This document shows, in pieces, positions 8,461 through 19,790 of a stretch of DNA of 64,000 nucleotides. Origin of the DNA: Hydrogenophaga sp. PAMC20947. GTDB lineage: Bacteria; Pseudomonadota; Gammaproteobacteria; Burkholderiales; Burkholderiaceae_C. The position numbers and the translations under genes are program-made. Positions within the stretch are counted from its first letter, which is position 1. The number at the start of each line of letters is the position of its first letter. The notes under the pieces are model-generated. The model was not told the origin of the DNA. It worked only from the letters and a program-made list of their open reading frames with translations, and made no database searches. The stretch spans positions 1,178,001 through 1,242,000 of the forward strand of contig NZ_CP039252.1 of the NCBI RefSeq assembly GCF_004795855.1, read 5' to 3'.

Positions 8461-9960
8461 ATGAACCGCGAAATGTTGATGCTGATTGATGCCATCTCGC
8501 GTGAGAAAAACGTAGAGCGAGATTTGGTGCTGGGCGCCGTCGAGCTCGCGTTGGCCTCCGCCACGAAAAAGCTCTACAAGGGCGAGGTGGACATCCGTGT
8601 GGCCATGGATCCCGATTCTGGTGCCTACGAGACTTTCCGCCGCTGGCTGGTGGTCCCCGATTCGGCGGGCTTGCAGAATCCCGATGCGGAAGAGTTGCTG
8701 ACCGATGCGCGCGATGAGTTGCCTGATATCGAAGAAGGCGATTTCATCGAGAAGCCCGTAGAGAGTGTGCCGATTGGCCGGATTGGCGCCATGGCCGCCA
8801 AGCAAGTCATTTTGCAAAAAATCCGTGACGCCGAGCGCGAGATGCTGCTGAACGATTTCATGTCGCGTGGCGACAAGATTTTTGTTGGTACTGTCAAGCG
8901 CATGGACAAGGGTGATCTGATCGTTGAGAGTGGCCGTGTTGAAGGTCGTCTGCGCCGCAGCGAGACCATTCCAAAGGAAAACTTCCGAACGGGTGACCGG
9001 GTTCGCGCCATGATCATGGAAGTGGATTTGACGCTGCGTGGCGCGCCCATCCTGCTGTCGCGCTCGGCGCCTGAATTCATGATTGAGCTCTTCCGCCAGG
9101 AAGTGCCCGAGATCGAGCAAGGCCTGCTGGATATCAAGACCTGCGCCCGGGATGCGGGTTCGCGCGCCAAAATTGCCGTGCACACCCATGACAAGCGTAT
9201 CGATCCCATCGGTACTTGCGTCGGTGTGCGGGGTTCCCGTGTCAACGGCGTGACCAATGAGTTGGCCGGTGAGCGGGTGGACATCGTGCTTTGGAGTGAT
9301 GATCCTGCCCAGTTCGTGATCGGCGCCTTGGCGCCTGCCAATGTGGTGTCAATTGTGGTGGACGAAGAGCGTCATGCCATGGATGTGGTGGTGGATGAGG
9401 AAAACCTCGCTATTGCCATCGGCCGTGGTGGGCAAAACGTTCGCCTGGCTTCCGAGCTGACTGGCTGGCGCATCAACATCATGACCGCAGACGAATCGGC
9501 CCAGAAGCAAGCCGAAGAAGCCGACGGCATCCGCAAGGTGTTCATGGCAAAGCTGGATGTGGATCAAGAGATCGCCGACATCTTGATCGAAGAAGGCTTT
9601 ACCAGCCTCGAAGAGGTGGCCTATGTGCCGCTTCAGGAGATGTTGGAAATTGAATCGTTTGACGAAGACACTGTCAACGAGCTGCGGACCCGCGCTAAAG
9701 ATGCTTTGCTGACGATGGAAATCGCCCGCGAAGAAAGCGTGGAAGAAGTCTCGCAAGACCTGCGCGACCTCGAGGGTATGACCCAAGAGCTGGTGGCCAA
9801 GCTGGCCGATGCCGGCGTGCACACACGCGATGAGCTGGCCGATTTGGCCGGCGATGAATTGACCGAGATCACTGGCCAGGCGCCCGAAGAGGCGACTGCA
9901 ATGATCATGAAGGCTCGCGCTCACTGGTTTGCCGGTGACGAAGCCCAGGCCTCTAACTGA
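8461..9960 (+). CDS. nusA: Transcription termination/antitermination factor NusA
   Basis: RNA-polymerase-binding elongation factor, 499 residues, the usual length for proteobacterial NusA. The order is N-terminal polymerase-binding domain (about 1-125), S1 domain (about 130-200, around [19 protein letters not shown]), two KH domains (about 230-345, with [11 protein letters not shown] and [12 protein letters not shown]), then two acidic C-terminal repeats containing [15 protein letters not shown] and [17 protein letters not shown] purine-rich ribosome site (GGAAAGG) lies just upstream. It sits 77 bases after rimP and 32 before infB. Confidence 0.96.
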   Translation: MNREMLMLIDAISREKNVERDLVLGAVELALASATKKLYKGEVDIRVAMDPDSGAYETFRRWLVVPDSAGLQNPDAEELLTDARDELPDIEEGDFIEKPVESVPIGRIGAMAAKQVILQKIRDAEREMLLNDFMSRGDKIFVGTVKRMDKGDLIVESGRVEGRLRRSETIPKENFRTGDRVRAMIMEVDLTLRGAPILLSRSAPEFMIELFRQEVPEIEQGLLDIKTCARDAGSRAKIAVHTHDKRIDPIGTCVGVRGSRVNGVTNELAGERVDIVLWSDDPAQFVIGALAPANVVSIVVDEERHAMDVVVDEENLAIAIGRGGQNVRLASELTGWRINIMTADESAQKQAEEADGIRKVFMAKLDVDQEIADILIEEGFTSLEEVAYVPLQEMLEIESFDEDTVNELRTRAKDALLTMEIAREESVEEVSQDLRDLEGMTQELVAKLADAGVHTRDELADLAGDELTEITGQAPEEATAMIMKARAHWFAGDEAQASN

Positions 9961-9992
9961 ATCAGTGGAGGCCCACGCGGAGAAAAGAACCC

Positions 9993-12869
9993 ATGACAAG
10001 TACCACCGTCGCCGAACTGGCTGCCGAGCTGAACAAGCCCACTTCAACCCTGCTGGAGCAACTCTCCTCTGCTGGGGTGCCCAAATCCGCAGGGACTGAT
10101 GCGATCACCGAGTCCGACAAGCAAAAGCTGTTGGGCCACCTCAAGGCCAGTCACGGCACGGCAGGTGGCGAGCGCAAGAAGATCACACTGGTGAAAAAAT
10201 CCACCAGCGAGATCAAGCAAGCCGATGCCACCGGGCGTGCCCGAACCATTCAGGTGGAAGTGCGCAAGAAGCGCACTTTTATCAAGCGCGATGACGAAGT
10301 CGCTGCCGTGCCAGAAGCGGAGCCAGAAGCAATCGTAGACACCACGCCCGTGGTGGACACGGCTGAGCTGGCCAAGCGGGAAGAAGAGGCGAAGCGTCAG
10401 GCGGAGCTGTTGCGCCGTCAGGCGGAAGAGTTTGCGCAAAAGCGCAAGGATCGCGAGGCCGAAGAGGCACGGGTGGCCAAGGTCGAGCAGGAGCGTGCCG
10501 CCGCTGAGCAGCAAGCTGCTGCCGAAGCCGCAGCGAAAGCGAAGGCCGCCGAGCCAGCGCCTGTGGCCGAACTCGACGCTGAGGGTTCTGCCGCAGCACG
10601 AATTGCAGAGCACGAAAAAGCCAAGCTGGTTTCGCTGGAGCGTGAATCGGTTGCGCGAGCGTTGGCTGAAAAGCAAGCAGAGACTCAGCTCGCGGATGAT
10701 CTGCGTGCCAAAGATCTCGATGAGCGCCGCAGCAAGGCCGAGGCCGAGGCCGCCAATATCCGAGCCATGATGGCGGCGCCCGCCAAGACCATGGTGGCCA
10801 AGAAGCCTGAGCCGGATCCCAAGGCGATCAAAGGCACGCTGCACAAACCCGCAGGCACACCAGGTGCCAAGGTGGCTGGTGCTGCTGCCGTCGCTGGTGC
10901 AGCGGGAGGCAAAAAAGAGATCAAATCGGAAAACCTGTCTTCCACCTGGAAGGACGATGCGGCCAAGAAGAAAGAGATCAAGACGCGTGGCGACACGGGT
11001 GCAGGTCGTTCCAACTGGCGCGGTGGCCCGCGTGGAGGTGGTGGCGGTCGTCGCGGCGGTCGCGACTCGAGCAACGCGCATCAGAGCACGTTCGTCGCAC
11101 CGACCGAGTTCAAAGTTATCGAAGTGCACGTGCCCGAGACCATCACCGTGGGTGAACTCGCTCACAAGATGAGCTTGAAGTCTTCTGAGGTGATCAAGCA
11201 GTTGATGAAACTGGGCCAGATGGTCACCATCAACCAGCCGCTTGACCAAGATACCGCCATGATCGTGGTGGAAGAGCTTGGCCATACCGCAGTGGTTGCG
11301 GCGCTGGATGATCCTGAAGCATTCCCCGAAGAAGATGGCGGGCAATTCACTGGTGAACTGTTGCCGCGTGCCCCTGTGGTGACGGTGATGGGTCACGTTG
11401 ATCACGGTAAGACGTCTTTGCTGGACTACATCCGGCGTGCGAAGGTTGCTGCTGGCGAAGCCGGTGGTATCACGCAGCATATTGGCGCGTACCATGTGGA
11501 AACCCCGCGCGGCATGGTGTCTTTCCTGGACACCCCCGGCCACGAGGCGTTTACCGCCATGCGAGCCCGTGGCGCTCAGGCAACCGACATCGTGATTCTG
11601 GTGTGCGCAGCCGATGACGGCGTGATGCCCCAGACCAAGGAAGCCATCAAGCATGCCAAGGCCGCTGGAGTTCCGATCGTGGTCGCATTGACCAAGATCG
11701 ACAAGCCAGGAATCAGCCTTGAAAAAGTGCGTGGCGAGCTGGTGTCCGAAGAGGTCATTCCGGAGGAGTTTGGTGGTGACGTTCCATTCGTGGGCGTCTC
11801 GGCCAAAACAGGCGAGGGCATTGACGCTTTGCTGGAGCAAGTGTTGCTGCAGGCCGAGCAGCTGGAGCTGAAGGCTCCGGTCGATGCCATGGCAAAGGGT
11901 CTCGTGATCGAAGCGCGCCTGGACAAAGGTCGCGGTGCCGTGGCCACGGTGTTGGTGCAGAGCGGTACCCTCAAGACGGGTGACGTCGTGCTGGTGGGGT
12001 CAACCTCTGGGCGCGTGCGTGCCATGCTGGACGAAGATGGCAAGTCCATCAAAGAAGCCGGTCCTTCCATTCCGGTGGAGATCCAAGGTCTTTCTGAGGT
12101 CCCGCAAGCCGGTGATGACTTCATGGTGATGAGCGACGAGCGCCGAGCGCGTGAAATTGCCACGTACCGTGCGGGTAAGTTCCGCAATACCAAGTTGGCC
12201 AAGCAACAGGCAGCCAAGTTGGAGAACATGTTCGCCGATTTGTCGGCTGGCGAAGTCAAGGTGCTGCCCATCATCATCAAAGCCGATGTGCAGGGTTCGC
12301 AAGAAGCCTTGGGCCAGTCATTGCTCAAGCTCTCGACCGAAGAAGTCAAGGTTCAGATCGTGTTCTCTGGCGTGGGTGGCATCAGCGAGAGCGATGTCAA
12401 CCTGGCCATCGCGTCCAAGGCCGTGGTGATCGGATTCAACGTGCGTGCCGATGTCGGCGCGCGCAAATTGGCCGAAGGCAATGACGTCGATTTGCGCTAC
12501 TACAACATCATTTACGATGCCGTGGACGAGCTCAAGGCTGCCATGTCGGGTATGTTGGCGCCTGAAAAGCGCGAAGAGATCATTGGCCAGGCGGAAATCC
12601 GCACAGTGTTCGTGGCTTCCAAGATCGGTACAGTTGCCGGTTGTATGGTCACGTCCGGTATGGTCACCCGTTCTTCGCACTTCCGTCTGCTGCGCGAAAA
12701 CGTCGTCATCTACACCGGCGAGATCGATACGCTCAAGCGCTTGAAAGATGATGTGCGCGAGGTCAAGGAAGGCTTCGAGTGCGGTATCAAGCTCAAGAAC
12801 TACAACGACATCAAAGAAAACGATCAGCTCGAGTTCTTTGAAGTCAAGGAAGTGGCGCGCTCGCTCTAA
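9993..12869 (+). CDS. infB: Translation initiation factor IF-2
   Basis: GTPase that brings initiator tRNA to the ribosome, 958 residues. N-terminal IF2 domain (about 1-55), then a long Lys/Glu/Ala-rich linker with coiled-coil character (about 95-260), a Gly/Arg patch near 345-355, a second IF2 N domain (about 375-425), and the G domain with GHVDHGKTS (467-475), DTPGHEAF and TKIDKPG. Domains II, III and C2 follow to the end. A GGAG site lies 12 bases before ATG. It directly follows nusA and precedes rbfA by 11 bases, the classical order. Confidence 0.96.
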   Translation: MTSTTVAELAAELNKPTSTLLEQLSSAGVPKSAGTDAITESDKQKLLGHLKASHGTAGGERKKITLVKKSTSEIKQADATGRARTIQVEVRKKRTFIKRDDEVAAVPEAEPEAIVDTTPVVDTAELAKREEEAKRQAELLRRQAEEFAQKRKDREAEEARVAKVEQERAAAEQQAAAEAAAKAKAAEPAPVAELDAEGSAAARIAEHEKAKLVSLERESVARALAEKQAETQLADDLRAKDLDERRSKAEAEAANIRAMMAAPAKTMVAKKPEPDPKAIKGTLHKPAGTPGAKVAGAAAVAGAAGGKKEIKSENLSSTWKDDAAKKKEIKTRGDTGAGRSNWRGGPRGGGGGRRGGRDSSNAHQSTFVAPTEFKVIEVHVPETITVGELAHKMSLKSSEVIKQLMKLGQMVTINQPLDQDTAMIVVEELGHTAVVAALDDPEAFPEEDGGQFTGELLPRAPVVTVMGHVDHGKTSLLDYIRRAKVAAGEAGGITQHIGAYHVETPRGMVSFLDTPGHEAFTAMRARGAQATDIVILVCAADDGVMPQTKEAIKHAKAAGVPIVVALTKIDKPGISLEKVRGELVSEEVIPEEFGGDVPFVGVSAKTGEGIDALLEQVLLQAEQLELKAPVDAMAKGLVIEARLDKGRGAVATVLVQSGTLKTGDVVLVGSTSGRVRAMLDEDGKSIKEAGPSIPVEIQGLSEVPQAGDDFMVMSDERRAREIATYRAGKFRNTKLAKQQAAKLENMFADLSAGEVKVLPIIIKADVQGSQEALGQSLLKLSTEEVKVQIVFSGVGGISESDVNLAIASKAVVIGFNVRADVGARKLAEGNDVDLRYYNIIYDAVDELKAAMSGMLAPEKREEIIGQAEIRTVFVASKIGTVAGCMVTSGMVTRSSHFRLLRENVVIYTGEIDTLKRLKDDVREVKEGFECGIKLKNYNDIKENDQLEFFEVKEVARSL

Positions 12870-12880
12870 TCGAATCGACC

Positions 12881-13258
12881 ATGGCACGCAAATCGTCCTC
12901 CACCCCCAACCGCGGCTTTCGCGTGGCCGACCAGATCCAGCGTGATCTGGCTGAGTTGATCGCGCGCGAGTTGAAAGACAGGCGCGTGGGCATGATCACG
13001 ATCAATGCGGTTGAGGTCACGCCTGACTATGCCCATGCCAAGGTGTTCTTCAGCCTTTTGACCGGAGATCCGGTGGAAACGCTGGAGGGTTTGACTGCCG
13101 CCGCGGGTTTCTTGCGATCGGGCCTTTTCAAGCGCCTGCACATCCACACCGTGCCGACGCTCCATTTTGTGTTTGACCGCACCACAGAACATGCGGCCGA
13201 CATGAACGCCTTGATCTCCAAGGCGGTGGCCTCCAGATCCACGGACGACGAGGTCTGA
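12881..13258 (+). CDS. rbfA: 30S ribosome-binding factor RbfA
   Basis: Small cold-adaptation and 16S rRNA maturation factor, 125 residues. KH-fold signature segments are visible: [39 protein letters not shown] and [13 protein letters not shown]. It starts 11 bases after infB and stops two bases before truB. No strong Shine-Dalgarno sequence is seen, so its translation probably relies on coupling to infB. Confidence 0.95.
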   Translation: MARKSSSTPNRGFRVADQIQRDLAELIARELKDRRVGMITINAVEVTPDYAHAKVFFSLLTGDPVETLEGLTAAAGFLRSGLFKRLHIHTVPTLHFVFDRTTEHAADMNALISKAVASRSTDDEV

Positions 13259-13260
13259 TC

Positions 13261-14319
13261 ATGAGCATCACAGGGCTTCCCCAAGGTGCGAAAGCCCCCT
13301 TGGGGGGCTCCGGACCCTGTCTCGACGGAGTGCGTTCTGCTGCACCAAAAGTGCAACGCACGCGCGTCGTCCGACGTCCTGTGCACGGCGTTGTATTGCT
13401 GGACAAGCCGCTGGGCCTCTCCAGCAACCAGGCATTGCAGAAAGTGAAGTGGTTGCTTCGTGCCGAAAAAGCCGGACACACTGGCACGCTCGACCCACTG
13501 GCAACAGGTGTCTTGCCACTGTGTTTCGGCGCGGCGACCAAGTTCAGCCAATTGCATTTGGATGCGGACAAGAGTTATGAGACGGTGGTGCGTTTGGGTA
13601 TCAAGACCACGACCGCCGACGCTGAAGGCGATGCCATCGAAACGCGACCCGTGACCTGTACGCCCGGCCAGGTGGTCGAAGTGCTGGATCGTTTCATGGG
13701 TGAGATCGAACAGATTCCACCCATGCACAGCGCATTGAAAAAGGACGGCAAGCCGTTGTACGAATATGCGCGTGAAGGTGAAACTGTGGAGCGCGCTGCG
13801 CGCCGCGTCACCATTCACGATCTGGATATATTGGATATGCAGCTCGACGGCGATGCGCCCAGTTTGCGGTTGCATGTGCGCTGCAGCAAGGGTACATACA
13901 TCCGCACATTGGGCGAAGACATTGGCGAGGCCCTGGGTTGTGGCGGCCATCTGATTTTGTTGCGCCGTGTGGCCACCGGGCCTTTCAACGCGGAACAATG
14001 CGTGACCCTGGAAGCCTTGGAGGCCGAGACGGAATCTCAACGGCTGGCACATGTTTTGCCGGTGCCGATTTTGTTGCAAGGACACACACGGGTCACGTTA
14101 GACGAAGAGAATGCAGCACGCTTCCTGAGCGGTGTGCGCCGCCGGGGTGATTGGGCCAACGACGAACATGTGGCCGTTTTTGGTCCGTTGCCCCATTCCG
14201 ATACAGAGAAAAAAGACACCACCTTGCTTGGCAGCGCGCACACCGCTGGCGGCGAATTGATCCCGGGGCGGCTGCTGAGCCCCATCGAAATACAGCAAAT
14301 CTTGGAAACCTCACCATGA
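13261..14319 (+). CDS. truB: tRNA pseudouridine(55) synthase TruB
   Basis: Makes pseudouridine 55 in the T-loop of tRNAs; 352 residues. The catalytic motif [15 protein letters not shown] puts the active-site Asp at residue 78. [10 protein letters not shown], the [20 protein letters not shown] motif and [15 protein letters not shown] are also present. The first 38 residues or so precede homology (which begins at [19 protein letters not shown]) and are partly encoded by a GC-rich palindrome at 13293-13309, so the N-terminus is unusual. Overlaps typA by four bases (ATGA), implying coupled translation. Confidence 0.95.
   Translation: MSITGLPQGAKAPLGGSGPCLDGVRSAAPKVQRTRVVRRPVHGVVLLDKPLGLSSNQALQKVKWLLRAEKAGHTGTLDPLATGVLPLCFGAATKFSQLHLDADKSYETVVRLGIKTTTADAEGDAIETRPVTCTPGQVVEVLDRFMGEIEQIPPMHSALKKDGKPLYEYAREGETVERAARRVTIHDLDILDMQLDGDAPSLRLHVRCSKGTYIRTLGEDIGEALGCGGHLILLRRVATGPFNAEQCVTLEALEAETESQRLAHVLPVPILLQGHTRVTLDEENAARFLSGVRRRGDWANDEHVAVFGPLPHSDTEKKDTTLLGSAHTAGGELIPGRLLSPIEIQQILETSP
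13293..13309. repeat. GC-rich palindrome in the 5' coding part of truB
   Basis: AGCCCCC and GGGGGCT face each other around 13300 and could form a strong hairpin within the first 50 bases of the truB message. It resembles the CCTTGGGG-type repeats seen at 4791 and 27089. Its position ahead of the TruB core suggests repeat insertion at the gene start. Confidence 0.4.
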
Positions 14320-16139
14320 GCAAACAAATCCGTAACATCGCCATCATCGCCCACGTTGACCATGGCAAAACCACCATGGTTGACCAGCTGCTGCGTCAGT
14401 CTGGCACATTCGCCGATCACGAAAAAGTGGTCGACACCGTGATGGACAACAACGCCATTGAACGCGAGCGTGGTATCACCATTCTGGCCAAGAACTGTGC
14501 CGTCAGCTGGAAAGACACCCACATCAACATCGTCGACACCCCCGGTCACGCGGACTTCGGTGGCGAGGTTGAGCGCGCGCTTTCGATGGTTGATGGCGTT
14601 GTATTGTTGATCGACGCACAAGAAGGCCCTATGCCCCAGACGCGTTTCGTGACCAAAAAGGCATTGGCCTTGGGTTTGCGTCCCATCCTGGTGGTGAACA
14701 AGGTTGACAAGCCTGGTGCGCGTCCTGACTTCGTGGTCAATGCCGCCTTTGACTTGTTTGACAAGCTCGGCGCAACCGATGAGCAACTCGATTTTCCTGT
14801 GGTGTATGCCTCGGGTATCAATGGCTGGACGTCCATGGAAGAGGGCGCTCCTGGTGAGCAATGGGGCCCCGACATGTCGGCGTTGTTCGACACCGTGTTG
14901 AGCCATGTGCCTGCGCAAACCGGTGACCCGGAAGCCCCTCTGCAATTGCAAATCTCGGCGCTCGACTTTTCAACTTTTGTTGGCCGTATCGGCGTTGGCC
15001 GCATCAGCGCCGGCACCATCAGGCCCTTGACCGATGTGATGGTCATGGAAGGTCCTGATGGCAAGTCCTACAAGGGCCGCATCAATCAGGTGTTGACCTT
15101 CCACGGTCTGGACCGCGTGCAGGTGACCGAAGCCGGCCCAGGTGAAATTGTTTTGATCAACGGTATCAGCGACATCGGCATCGGTGTGACTGTGACCGAC
15201 GTCAACAAGCCTGCGCCGCTGCCCATGCTGAAGGTGGATGAGCCTACGCTGACCATGAACTTCTGCGTGAACACCAGCCCATTGGCTGGCCGCGAAGGCA
15301 AGTTCGTCACCAGCCGTCAACTCTGGGACCGCCTGCAGAAAGAGCTGCAGCACAACGTGGCTTTGCGCGTGAGCGAAACCGATGAAGAAGGTGTGTTCGA
15401 AGTCATGGGCCGGGGTGAATTGCACCTGACCATCTTGCTGGAGAACATGCGCCGCGAAGGTTTTGAGCTCGCCGTGTCCAAGCCACGCGTGGTGTTCCGC
15501 GATATTGATGGTGTGAAGCACGAACCTATTGAAATGGTGACGGTCGACATCGAAGAAACACACCAAGGTGGCGTGATGCAAGCGCTGGGCGAGCGCAAGG
15601 GTGAACTGGTCAACATGGAACCCGACGGCCGCGGCCGTGTGCGTCTGGAATACCGCATTCCTGCCCGTGGGCTGATTGGTTTTACCAACGAATTCCTGAA
15701 CTTGACCCGTGGTTCTGGTTTGATCGCCAACATCTTCGACAGCTACGAGCCGCACAAAGGCGATATTGGCGGCCGCAAGAACGGTGTATTGATCTCCATG
15801 GACGACGGTGAAATTTTCACCTACGCCCTGGGCAAGCTGGATGACCGCGGCCGCATGTTCGTGCGCGCCAACGATCCGGTGTATGAGGGCATGATCATCG
15901 GTATCCACAACCGTGACAACGATTTGATCGTGAACGCCACCCGTACCAAGCAGCTGACCAACTTCCGCGTCAGTGGCAAGGAAGATGCGATCAAGATAAC
16001 GCCTCCGATTGATTGCACGCTGGAATACGGCGTGGAATTCATCGAGGACGATGAGCTGGTTGAAATCACACCCAAGAGCGTGCGTTTGCGCAAGCGCTTC
16101 TTGAAAGAGCATGAGCGCAAAAAGGCTTCACGCGACTGA
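14316..16139 (+). CDS. typA: Ribosome-associated GTPase TypA/BipA
   Basis: Translational GTPase of the EF-G family, 607 residues, which binds ribosomes and affects stress and cold responses. It starts [20 protein letters not shown] (G1 motif at residues 14-21), followed by ERGITI (switch), [14 protein letters not shown] and [12 protein letters not shown]. The C-terminal part has the TypA-specific [20 protein letters not shown] segment. Length is normal for the family. The ATG overlaps the truB stop; the longer open frame back to 14151 is a truB shadow. Probably the last gene of the rimP operon. Confidence 0.96.
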   Translation: MSKQIRNIAIIAHVDHGKTTMVDQLLRQSGTFADHEKVVDTVMDNNAIERERGITILAKNCAVSWKDTHINIVDTPGHADFGGEVERALSMVDGVVLLIDAQEGPMPQTRFVTKKALALGLRPILVVNKVDKPGARPDFVVNAAFDLFDKLGATDEQLDFPVVYASGINGWTSMEEGAPGEQWGPDMSALFDTVLSHVPAQTGDPEAPLQLQISALDFSTFVGRIGVGRISAGTIRPLTDVMVMEGPDGKSYKGRINQVLTFHGLDRVQVTEAGPGEIVLINGISDIGIGVTVTDVNKPAPLPMLKVDEPTLTMNFCVNTSPLAGREGKFVTSRQLWDRLQKELQHNVALRVSETDEEGVFEVMGRGELHLTILLENMRREGFELAVSKPRVVFRDIDGVKHEPIEMVTVDIEETHQGGVMQALGERKGELVNMEPDGRGRVRLEYRIPARGLIGFTNEFLNLTRGSGLIANIFDSYEPHKGDIGGRKNGVLISMDDGEIFTYALGKLDDRGRMFVRANDPVYEGMIIGIHNRDNDLIVNATRTKQLTNFRVSGKEDAIKITPPIDCTLEYGVEFIEDDELVEITPKSVRLRKRFLKEHERKKASRD

Positions 16140-16211
16140 TAGAACCGGGTCGAGGTGCTGGTGTTGACCATCGCCCCGACCACGGTCGTTGTGAACAGGC
16201 CGTAAGCTGCC

Positions 16212-17378
16212 ATGATGGGCCAGAACCGATCGCTCAGCCATACCCAGGCCGTCGCCTTGATGGTGGTCGCGGCTTTGCTGTGGTCTTCTGCTGGCGTCGT
16301 TTCGCGTCAGCTGGAATCGGCTGTGCGTTTCGAGGTGACCTTCTGGCGCAGCGCTTTTACAGTGCTGTCGCTGTTGTTCATGTTGCCCGTGTGGCGCCAG
16401 GCGACGCGTTCTCACGGAAAGGCTGAGGCTTCACCTTGGGCCGAGCGGCACCGCGCCACGCAGTGGGTGCACCACCATTGGGGCCTGTTTCCCGCGTCAA
16501 GAACCTTCTGGCTTTCCGGCGTGTGCTGGAGCGTGATGTTCACGGCATTCATGCTGGGTCTCACCTTCACGAGCGTGGCCAATGTGCTCATCATCATGTC
16601 GGTCGGGCCGCTCTTCACAGCGGTCCTGGCCTGGCTGGTGAACGGACAGCGATTGCACGCCCGCGTGTGGGGGGCCATTGTGCTGGCCGGTGGAGGCATG
16701 GCCTACATGTACGGCGGACAGGTGGTCGACTTGATGCAAAGCGATCAGGCCCAGGCCCATCAGCTGGTGCTGGGCTCCTTGATAGCCTTGTGTGTGCCCG
16801 TGGCCGGAGCATTGAACTGGACCCTCGTGCAACGCAGCCAGCAGCACGGTCAACGTATCGACCTGGTACCTGCGGTCTTGGTGGGCGCGTGTTTGAGTTG
16901 CGTCTACACCTGGATGCCTTCTCAGCCTTTTCAGGCAACGAGCGGCGACCTCCTGTGGCTATCGTTGCTGGGCCTGACGCAATTGGCCATGCCGTGCATG
17001 CTTGCCGTGATTGCAGCTCGCACGTTGAAGGCGCCAGAGGTGTCGCTGCTCGGTTTGCTGGAAGTGATCTTTGGCATTCTTTGGCCTTGGCTTTTCGTCC
17101 ATGAGGCCCCTGGCAGTCAGGTGTTGTTGGGTGGCGGAGTGGTCATTTTTGCCTTGGTGGGCAATGAAATGCTCGGGTGGCATTCGCGGGTTGGCGCTTC
17201 ACGCATCCATACCCTCTCGGCCTCTGCGCCCGAGTTGACGCCTGATGCCGAGAGCGGGGTTAGCGCCTTCCCCTCGAATGAATCCCTTGCACCGCATACA
17301 AGTGTTCACATGGCGATCAACGAAGCTGCGGCACCCCTGATGACGCTCAAAGATGATCAGCCTGGACGGCTGGTCTAA
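16212..17378 (+). CDS. EamA/DMT-family transporter
   Basis: Inner-membrane transporter of the drug/metabolite superfamily, 388 residues with about ten membrane segments arranged as two EamA repeats. Repeat 1 opens with ALMVVAALLWSSAGVVSRQL and contains FWRSAFTVLSLLF. Repeat 2 contains ALNWTLVQRSQQHG and ends with LLGLLEVIFGILWPWLFVHE and a GGGVVIFALVGNE helix. A polar C-terminal tail of about 60 residues is longer than usual. These proteins usually export metabolites or amino acids; the substrate cannot be told. It lies 72 bases after typA and may be transcribed on its own. Confidence 0.85.
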   Translation: MMGQNRSLSHTQAVALMVVAALLWSSAGVVSRQLESAVRFEVTFWRSAFTVLSLLFMLPVWRQATRSHGKAEASPWAERHRATQWVHHHWGLFPASRTFWLSGVCWSVMFTAFMLGLTFTSVANVLIIMSVGPLFTAVLAWLVNGQRLHARVWGAIVLAGGGMAYMYGGQVVDLMQSDQAQAHQLVLGSLIALCVPVAGALNWTLVQRSQQHGQRIDLVPAVLVGACLSCVYTWMPSQPFQATSGDLLWLSLLGLTQLAMPCMLAVIAARTLKAPEVSLLGLLEVIFGILWPWLFVHEAPGSQVLLGGGVVIFALVGNEMLGWHSRVGASRIHTLSASAPELTPDAESGVSAFPSNESLAPHTSVHMAINEAAAPLMTLKDDQPGRLV

Positions 17379-17590
17379 GCGCGATGCTGATGAATCCGAT
17401 CCCCAAGCCACTTCTCATTGGGTCGAGGGCCATCACGAGCGGAATGGGGTACTGTCGAGGTGATTGACTGACTTCACTGCCTGCATTTCGCCACACGTTT
17501 CAGGACCTTCATCTCACAAAGCCCCTTTGGATCCGCAAGCCTCCCAGGCCCCGACCTTTTGCCACCGACACCACCCCGGAGTATTGCCCC

Positions 17591-18712
17591 ATGAGCACCC
17601 CCTTAGCATCCGCCTCTGATTCTTTTGTGCAGACTGAAGTCAGAGGGCGTGTCGGATGCATCACACTGAACAGGCCAAAAGCGCTCAACGCCTTGTCGCT
17701 GGAAATGGTGCGGTCGCTGACCCAGGCACTGAAAGTTTGGCGAGAGGATACCCACGTATTGGCGGTGGTGATTCGGGGCATGGGCAAAGACGGGCCATTT
17801 GGTTCTTTTTGCGCGGGTGGCGATATTCGGTTTTTTCACGAAGCGGCGCTGGCGGGAGATGACCGTCTGGACGCATTCTTTACCGAGGAATATGCGCTCA
17901 ACCACCTGATTCACACCTACCCAAAACCCTACATTGCATTCATGGATGGCATTGTGATGGGCGGGGGTATGGGCATCAGCCAGGGCGCCAGTCTGCGCAT
18001 CGTCACCGAGCGCAGCAAGTTGGCCATGCCAGAAACCGGTATCGGTCTGTTCCCGGATGTGGGTGGCGGCTACTTCCTGAGCCGCTGTCCAGGCCATCTG
18101 GGTGAATACCTGGCTTTGACAGGCCATATGCTCAACGGTTCCGAAGCTGTGGCGGCGGGATTGGCCGACGCGCTCATGGAAAGCGGGCGACTGGCGGGCC
18201 TCTGGGACAGCCTGGGGCGCACGCCTTATGAAAGCGGAGAGGCCGTCGAGCGCTGGTGTCAGAACCACCTGCAAAAAAACGTTGAGCGAGCCAACCTGCC
18301 CTTGCTGGACATTAATCGTGTCTTTGCATTGGGTGACGTCCCGGCGATCCTGGTGGCTCTTGACGCCCAAGGCAGTAGCTGGGCCAACGAGACCGCGGCC
18401 ACCTTGCGCAAGCGCTCACCGCTGATGCTGCACGTGGTGCTTGAACAAATCCGGCGCGCGAGAACCATGAGCCTGGCCGACGACCTGCGTATGGAGCGGG
18501 GTATGGTTTACCGCAGTTTCAACATGACCCACCTTGGCCGCAGCGGTGCGCAGACGGAAACCGTTGAGGGCATTCGGGCACTGGCGGTGGACAAGGATCA
18601 CCAGCCTCGCTGGAATCCCGGGCGGATTGACGAAGTGACGCCCGCCATGGTGGGTCCGTTCTTCGAGAGTCCTTGGCCCGAACAAGAACATCCATTGCGC
18701 GGTCTGGTGTGA
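17591..18712 (+). CDS. Enoyl-CoA hydratase/isomerase family; probable 3-hydroxyisobutyryl-CoA hydrolase
   Basis: Crotonase-fold protein of 373 residues. Length (longer than true enoyl-CoA hydratases of about 260) and the motifs SFCAGGDIRFF, GIVMGGGMGISQGA and MPETGIGLFPDVGGGYFLSR place it with the 3-hydroxyisobutyryl-CoA hydrolase group, which acts in valine breakdown by releasing 3-hydroxyisobutyrate. The oxyanion-hole glycines (AGGD and MGGG) are intact. It appears monocistronic, flanked by intergenic stretches of over 200 bases. The bkd operon at 53539-57139 would supply the earlier step of the same pathway, but the two are far apart and the link is inferred. Confidence 0.8.
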   Translation: MSTPLASASDSFVQTEVRGRVGCITLNRPKALNALSLEMVRSLTQALKVWREDTHVLAVVIRGMGKDGPFGSFCAGGDIRFFHEAALAGDDRLDAFFTEEYALNHLIHTYPKPYIAFMDGIVMGGGMGISQGASLRIVTERSKLAMPETGIGLFPDVGGGYFLSRCPGHLGEYLALTGHMLNGSEAVAAGLADALMESGRLAGLWDSLGRTPYESGEAVERWCQNHLQKNVERANLPLLDINRVFALGDVPAILVALDAQGSSWANETAATLRKRSPLMLHVVLEQIRRARTMSLADDLRMERGMVYRSFNMTHLGRSGAQTETVEGIRALAVDKDHQPRWNPGRIDEVTPAMVGPFFESPWPEQEHPLRGLV

Positions 18713-19319
18713 AAGCGTCCGCTCAGGGGGACGCGGCCATTCCGGCCCTGGGCAGCCACGCTCTTCCTGGCTAGAGTGGCCGAAGTGCCACTGTGGGGCC
18801 GTTAAACGCTCGCGCCGAGGTCCTTCCTGGCGGCTGGTCGGGCAGCGGGCCACCCATGCTCATCCACTTTTGATCAACCCAGTGCCTTGATGGCGCTCGG
18901 GAGCGTGCGCCCGCGCGCGATCCATTGTTTTTTGGTGCACACGGTGTAAGCCATTGGTTTCGTTGGCTTCACGCTTAATGTAACAATAAAGAATAAAAAA
19001 AGTGCCAGGTGCTCGCTACAAAAGCAGTACGATCAGCCTATGCTTTCCATCTTTGAAGCGCTGAAAGGCTAGGGCCTGCCGGCCACCGAACTGACCTGCC
19101 ATGACTCTGCGGATATAGCAAGCAGCGCCCGCTCGATGGGTCATGTTCACGGTTTTCTGCGCTTTGAGATCGCTTTTCAAATAACCGTGTACACCGTGCA
19201 CAGACTGGCTCTTGGCAGATGAAAAGCAAGGTGGGCTTTCGAGGTGTGTGGTGGTGGGTCCAGATGCGGGTGTCCACATGCTGCGATAGCGTAAAAAAAA
19301 ACAGATTGAATGGGCAATC
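18713..19319. other. Intergenic region ahead of the type IV secretion block
   Basis: About 600 bases without a convincing gene. An AT-rich stretch near 18975-19005 (TAATGTAACAATAAAGAATAAAAAAAG) could hold a promoter, but no clear -35/-10 pair stands out. Frames at 19030-19270 are short and interrupted. I see no match to a known gene. Confidence 0.4.
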
Positions 19320-19739
19320 ATGAAGAGTGTTCGCGTTGTTTCTGCTACCCGGGTGGTTGTCACCACCGTGTTGGTAGCCCTATTGCAAGCCTGTGCAGCA
19401 CCTTTGGCAGTCGATATGGCCGACAACTGGAAACCCGTGAATGCTTTGGGCGATGTACCCAAGGAGATTCCGCTGAAGGAAGAGGCGGAGCTGCACAAGT
19501 ATCAGATGCTGCCCACGGATTCCACTTTGCGCATGTTGCTGGAGCGCTGGGCCAAGGAAAATGGCGGGTCGCTGGACTGGCAATACCCGGCCGATCTCAC
19601 CTTGGTGAGTGGGCTCGAGCCGATCAAGGACAACAACCTGCAACGCGCCCTGAATGCGGTGCGCCGCACCTACGCAGCCCAGAAGCTGCGCATACAAGTG
19701 TTGGGTAACAAGAGTTTGCTTGTGTCGCGCATGCCTTGA
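19320..19739 (+). CDS. TcpQ-domain lipoprotein, VirB7-like T4SS component
   Basis: 139-residue exported lipoprotein. The N-terminus has a basic start, a hydrophobic stretch and a lipobox-like LLQAC (Cys 25). Residues about 65-135 (LRMLLERWAKENGGSLDW... and NNLQRALNAVRRTYAAQKLRIQVLGNKSLLV) look like the TcpQ/N0-type domain found in outer-membrane rings of pilus and secretion systems. As first gene of the virB8-virB11 block it takes the place of VirB7, the lipoprotein that anchors VirB9 in the outer membrane; some T4SSs, such as that of Xanthomonas, have a VirB7 with an N0-like domain. The role is inferred from position and fold. Confidence 0.7.
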   Translation: MKSVRVVSATRVVVTTVLVALLQACAAPLAVDMADNWKPVNALGDVPKEIPLKEEAELHKYQMLPTDSTLRMLLERWAKENGGSLDWQYPADLTLVSGLEPIKDNNLQRALNAVRRTYAAQKLRIQVLGNKSLLVSRMP

Positions 19740-19790
19740 TGTGGGCGTGCATTCGAAACACCGACAGGTTTGCAGGTTTTCAGGGGTGAT

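Noticed and set aside
10044..11840. Minus-strand open frame of 598 codons opposite infB
   Set aside because: Antisense shadow of infB with improbable composition and no recognisable domain.
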